Positions 61,359 through 64,000 of a DNA stretch of 64,000 nt are shown in pieces; within the stretch, counting starts at the first letter, position 1; each line of letters begins with the position of its first letter. A program made the position numbers and the translations under genes. Below the pieces are notes generated by a model that saw only the letters and a program-made list of their open reading frames with translations, was not told where the DNA came from and did not search any database. The stretch lies in assembly GCA_009869945.1 (NCBI GenBank), contig WIXG01000010.1, positions 372,001-436,000 of the forward strand, given 5' to 3'. The DNA comes from Mesaphorura yosii (lineage: Eukaryota; Arthropoda; Collembola; Poduromorpha; Tullbergiidae).

Positions 61359-62870
61359 TATGTAATTTCTCTCACGGGGACACAAAAAACCGGTATTTTG
61401 AGCTGTTTGATGTTTCTTGGTTCAAGTCCGTATTGGTACTAAGCTGATAGGGCAAGACAAGCTCAATTATTTGGTCGGTCGGGCCGCGTACATGTCAAAT
61501 ACCGCATTGCCGTGCATTGAAGCCTTCTCCAGTCTTTAAATACGGCACGGCTTAAGCAGTTACGTAAATAAGTGCAAGTGGAGAAGCTCGTCAGGTCTCC
61601 AGAATCCAGACAACTTCAACATTGTTCAAGCCAGCAGAGCGGATAATCATGCCTCAAGAAAATGATAAAATGAGGAAGATTCCAGATAACCCTCCGATGA
61701 CCTTCATTTTAATAGGTTTTGTGCATTGAAGTCTGTGTACAAATACGTATGATTTTGTCTTGTACACGTCGGCTATTGGCTTGGGCAACATCGGAACAGA
61801 ATCCCATTATAGAACGCGATATGAGAATCTGGGAACCTTTGAGACCACATCAACAGCCGAGCCACGACGCAACAAGTAAAGGTTTGATTGAGTACATCCT
61901 CATAATAATAATTGAGCTGATCATCCCGCCCAATTAATGCCTTGCTCATTCGGTCATGCCAAATGCAATTGTGACGGTACGATGGCGAAAACAGAGAACT
62001 CGGCCCGGCTCCTCGACATTCTGGAATTTACAGTTAGAATGCAAATTCGAATGGGTCGCTGCTCGTGTCTGTTGATGAACTGCAACTTGAATCAAGAAAC
62101 ACGAGTTTAACTCGTTTAATTTCATGTGCATGCCTTTTTGATCAAATGCGCTTGTTATGTGAGATGAGGACAGTCAATCTTTGTCTTCTTCGACGTGAAC
62201 CCAAGCATTCATGTAGCAGCATATTTATTATGGCGAATTCAGGCATATTTTGTGCATGCGAACTGGCGAATGCGATTGCGAAAGTGCGCACTGCAATCTC
62301 AAGATTTTCTTAATAAGTTTTGAACCTAAGATCAAAGCCACTAATTCTCAGGAAATTCATCGTGTCCGTGATGAAAATAGAACCAAATAACATAAGACGT
62401 CACCATTTCATTTAAGTCATGGCTTCAGCTAAAATTAAGCCCACGAAGTTGATGGAATTCGAAGATTGAATGCTTTGACTTGTGACATTTTGTTATGTGA
62501 TATAGGTTTCCTAAAACACACCCTTCACGTAGATTTACAATTATGAAATTATTTTTATGGTGGCTTGTCCTTTCAAGCCGTGTCTTGGACATCGAAAGTA
62601 CTCGAACTGCAGTATAATTTTCACTGTTACCTTCCGCTAATTGAAGATAATTGCCGAACGCTTTTGTCAAACCTTCACTTACCTTGCCTTGCGTGACAAG
62701 AATTTTGTACACTGATTGACACTCACGAAACAACACGACATGACTCTTTTGTTTCAGGCACTGCATAATTGAATTTAATAGATTCCGTAAAATTGGAATT
62801 TCATGCTTTTTCAATCTGAGTTAATACTTTTGCATCTGCTGCGCCATTTCACGCTTACCATTTATCAAAA
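61359..62870. other. Upstream region between divergent FAS1 and GMC genes
   Basis: About 1.5 kb between two head-to-head starts. It should contain both promoters. A 129-codon minus-strand open frame at 62425-62814 has no recognisable domain and no linked exons. Nothing else stands out. Confidence 0.5.
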
Positions 62871-64000
62871 ATGGATCTCATCACGACGTTCGCTATGGGT
62901 CTTTGCTTTTACTCATTAATCGCAGATATTCTTCCCTTTTACTATCGAGAAGGATCCGGTGAAAATCCTCTCCCAGGATTCTTGACCGCATTCGAGCATT
63001 ATGATATTGAGCAGAACTACGAGGAATTCGTGGAGGAGAAATCGGCCAGCCACATTTACGACTTCATCGTCGGTAATATTGTGACAATTTACTTGAAGCG
63101 TGAAGATTCTTCCTCTTTGAACTTCATTGTAACTCTGCATTTCTTTAAAGTCGGAGCTGGATCGGCTGGCGCCGTTGTCGCGAATCGTCTCTCGGAGAAC
63201 TTCCGTGTGCTGTTGATCGAAGCGGGCGGAGACCCAAACCCGCTTCAAGAAGTGCCGGGATTCGCATACGACATGGTTAGACGTCCTGAAACTGATTACA
63301 TGTATCGGACTGTTCCACAGGAGTCTTCCTGCTTTGCGCTAAATAATCAAGTACTGAAATTCCTCATGCAACTGTAAAAAGGTCAATTTTATTCAAAGGC
63401 AATTTATTCACCGTGACAGGAAAGTTACTGGGCACGTGGCAAAGGGTTAGGTGGCAGCAGCAACCTGAACATCATGATTTATTTGCGCGGACATCCGAAG
63501 GATTATGATAATTGGGCCCAAGTTATCGGTGATGACCGCTGGAGTTATCGGCAACTTATCCCGTATTTCAAAAAGTCGGAAGATTATTGCTTCCACTGCG
63601 AGACTGAGGACGATGTCCTCCAACGTAAGTTTTTGGGCGAGGTCTCGAATTGTAGTTTTCATTTCTTATCGGAGTCGGACTAACTGTTCCTATTCCTGTC
63701 ATGAAGCTGAGTTCCACACAAATGGTGGTTCATTGAGTGTAGGAAGACTATCGTACCGTCCTCTTGTCCAAGAGTTCTTGGAAGCCGCCGAATGGGATGG
63801 GATTCCTGCCGTTGATCTGAATGCTCCACACGGCGAAGGTGGAATCGCTATCGCTAATGGCTACTCATCAGTAAGAGAGTAGACAAAAATTTTACATTTT
63901 AACATGCTTTTAATTCTAGGAGCATCATCAGGCACAACCACACACAGGAAAGGCCATCGATGGAGCACGTTCAAAGCTTTTCTGGAGCCAATAAGAGAAT
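62871..64000 (+). CDS. GMC oxidoreductase (glucose dehydrogenase-like), 5' part, cut by window
   Basis: An FAD-dependent oxidoreductase of the glucose-methanol-choline family, large and varied in arthropods. Exons 62871-63072, 63151-63350, 63420-63624, 63707-63870 and a further exon from about 63920 or 63932 to the edge. A hydrophobic N-terminus suggests secretion. The FAD-binding GxGxxG reads FIVVGAGSAGAVVANRL (Gly about 69-74) with LLIEAGGDP after it. GMC signature 1 follows (YWARGKGLGGSSNLNIMIYL with RGHPKDYDNW), then GGSLSVGRLSYRPLVQEFLEAA. The donor at 63871 is phase 0, but the next recognisable segment (RWSTFKAFLEPIRE) is in a frame that no simple AG acceptor gives. The gene may therefore carry a 1-nt frameshift, a sequencing error or an unusual splice. 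The substrate and the catalytic His region are beyond the window. Confidence 0.88.

Noticed and set aside
62425-62814. 129-codon minus-strand open frame upstream of the GMC gene
   Set aside because: No domain recognised and no neighbouring exons; it lies in the expected GMC promoter.
1-64000. CRISPR arrays, bacterial operons, viral or transposon polymerase genes
   Set aside because: Read for repeats with regular spacers and for polymerase, integrase or transposase motifs; none found, and the gene structure is plainly that of an animal.

Overview
The window is nuclear DNA of a eukaryote. It has GT-AG (once GC-AG) introns, many only 55-110 bp, AATAAA-type poly(A) signals, and only animal gene families. 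The mix (LIN9/Mip130 with an AT-hook, a midline-fasciclin-type FAS1 protein, an OATP with a Kazal-like loop, a GMC oxidoreductase, a 943-residue F-box/LRR protein) points to an arthropod. A springtail-like hexapod would fit, but that is inference. No prokaryotic operon, CRISPR array, virus or intact transposon was seen.

Layout. 1-1717 (-): 5' part of LIN9. 4734-16996 (+): a ten-exon membrane-anchored carboxylesterase with long introns. 18705-23922 (+): a twelve-exon OATP transporter. 24462-26157 (+): CDC6. 27025-28000 (+): NAD(P)HX epimerase (NAXE). 28024-33431 (-): a twenty-exon tonsoku-like (TONSL) gene, tail to tail with NAXE and only 23 bp between stop codons. 34452-37963 (-): an F-box/LRR protein with a long disordered and coiled-coil N-terminus. 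38542-39842 (+): BCCIP, head to head with the F-box gene. 41543-44647 (-): inositol hexakisphosphate kinase. 44648-54252: about 9.6 kb with no supported coding exon. 54253-54771 (+): a DIPP-like Nudix hydrolase. 54772-57460: non-coding, with a GC-rich island able to fold and a pair of direct repeats. 57461-61358 (-): a secreted four-FAS1-domain protein. 62871-64000 (+): the 5' part of a GMC oxidoreductase.

Exon structures were built by hand: each junction was checked for donor/acceptor bases, phase and family continuity, and the summed exons give complete reading frames for every fully contained gene. The one junction that fails is the last in the GMC gene.

Functional themes. CDC6, TONSL and BCCIP (replication licensing, fork repair, BRCA2-linked repair) lie within 16 kb, and LIN9 (DREAM/MuvB cell-cycle transcription) is in the same window. 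IP6K, which makes inositol pyrophosphates, and a Nudix enzyme of the family that destroys them are the two divergent genes around the large gap. I found no clearly new multi-gene system. The strongest leads are the catalytically intact esterase with neuroligin-like architecture, the IP6K/Nudix neighbourhood, the foldable GC-rich island at 55290-55418, and a 14-15 bp minisatellite family at two sites.
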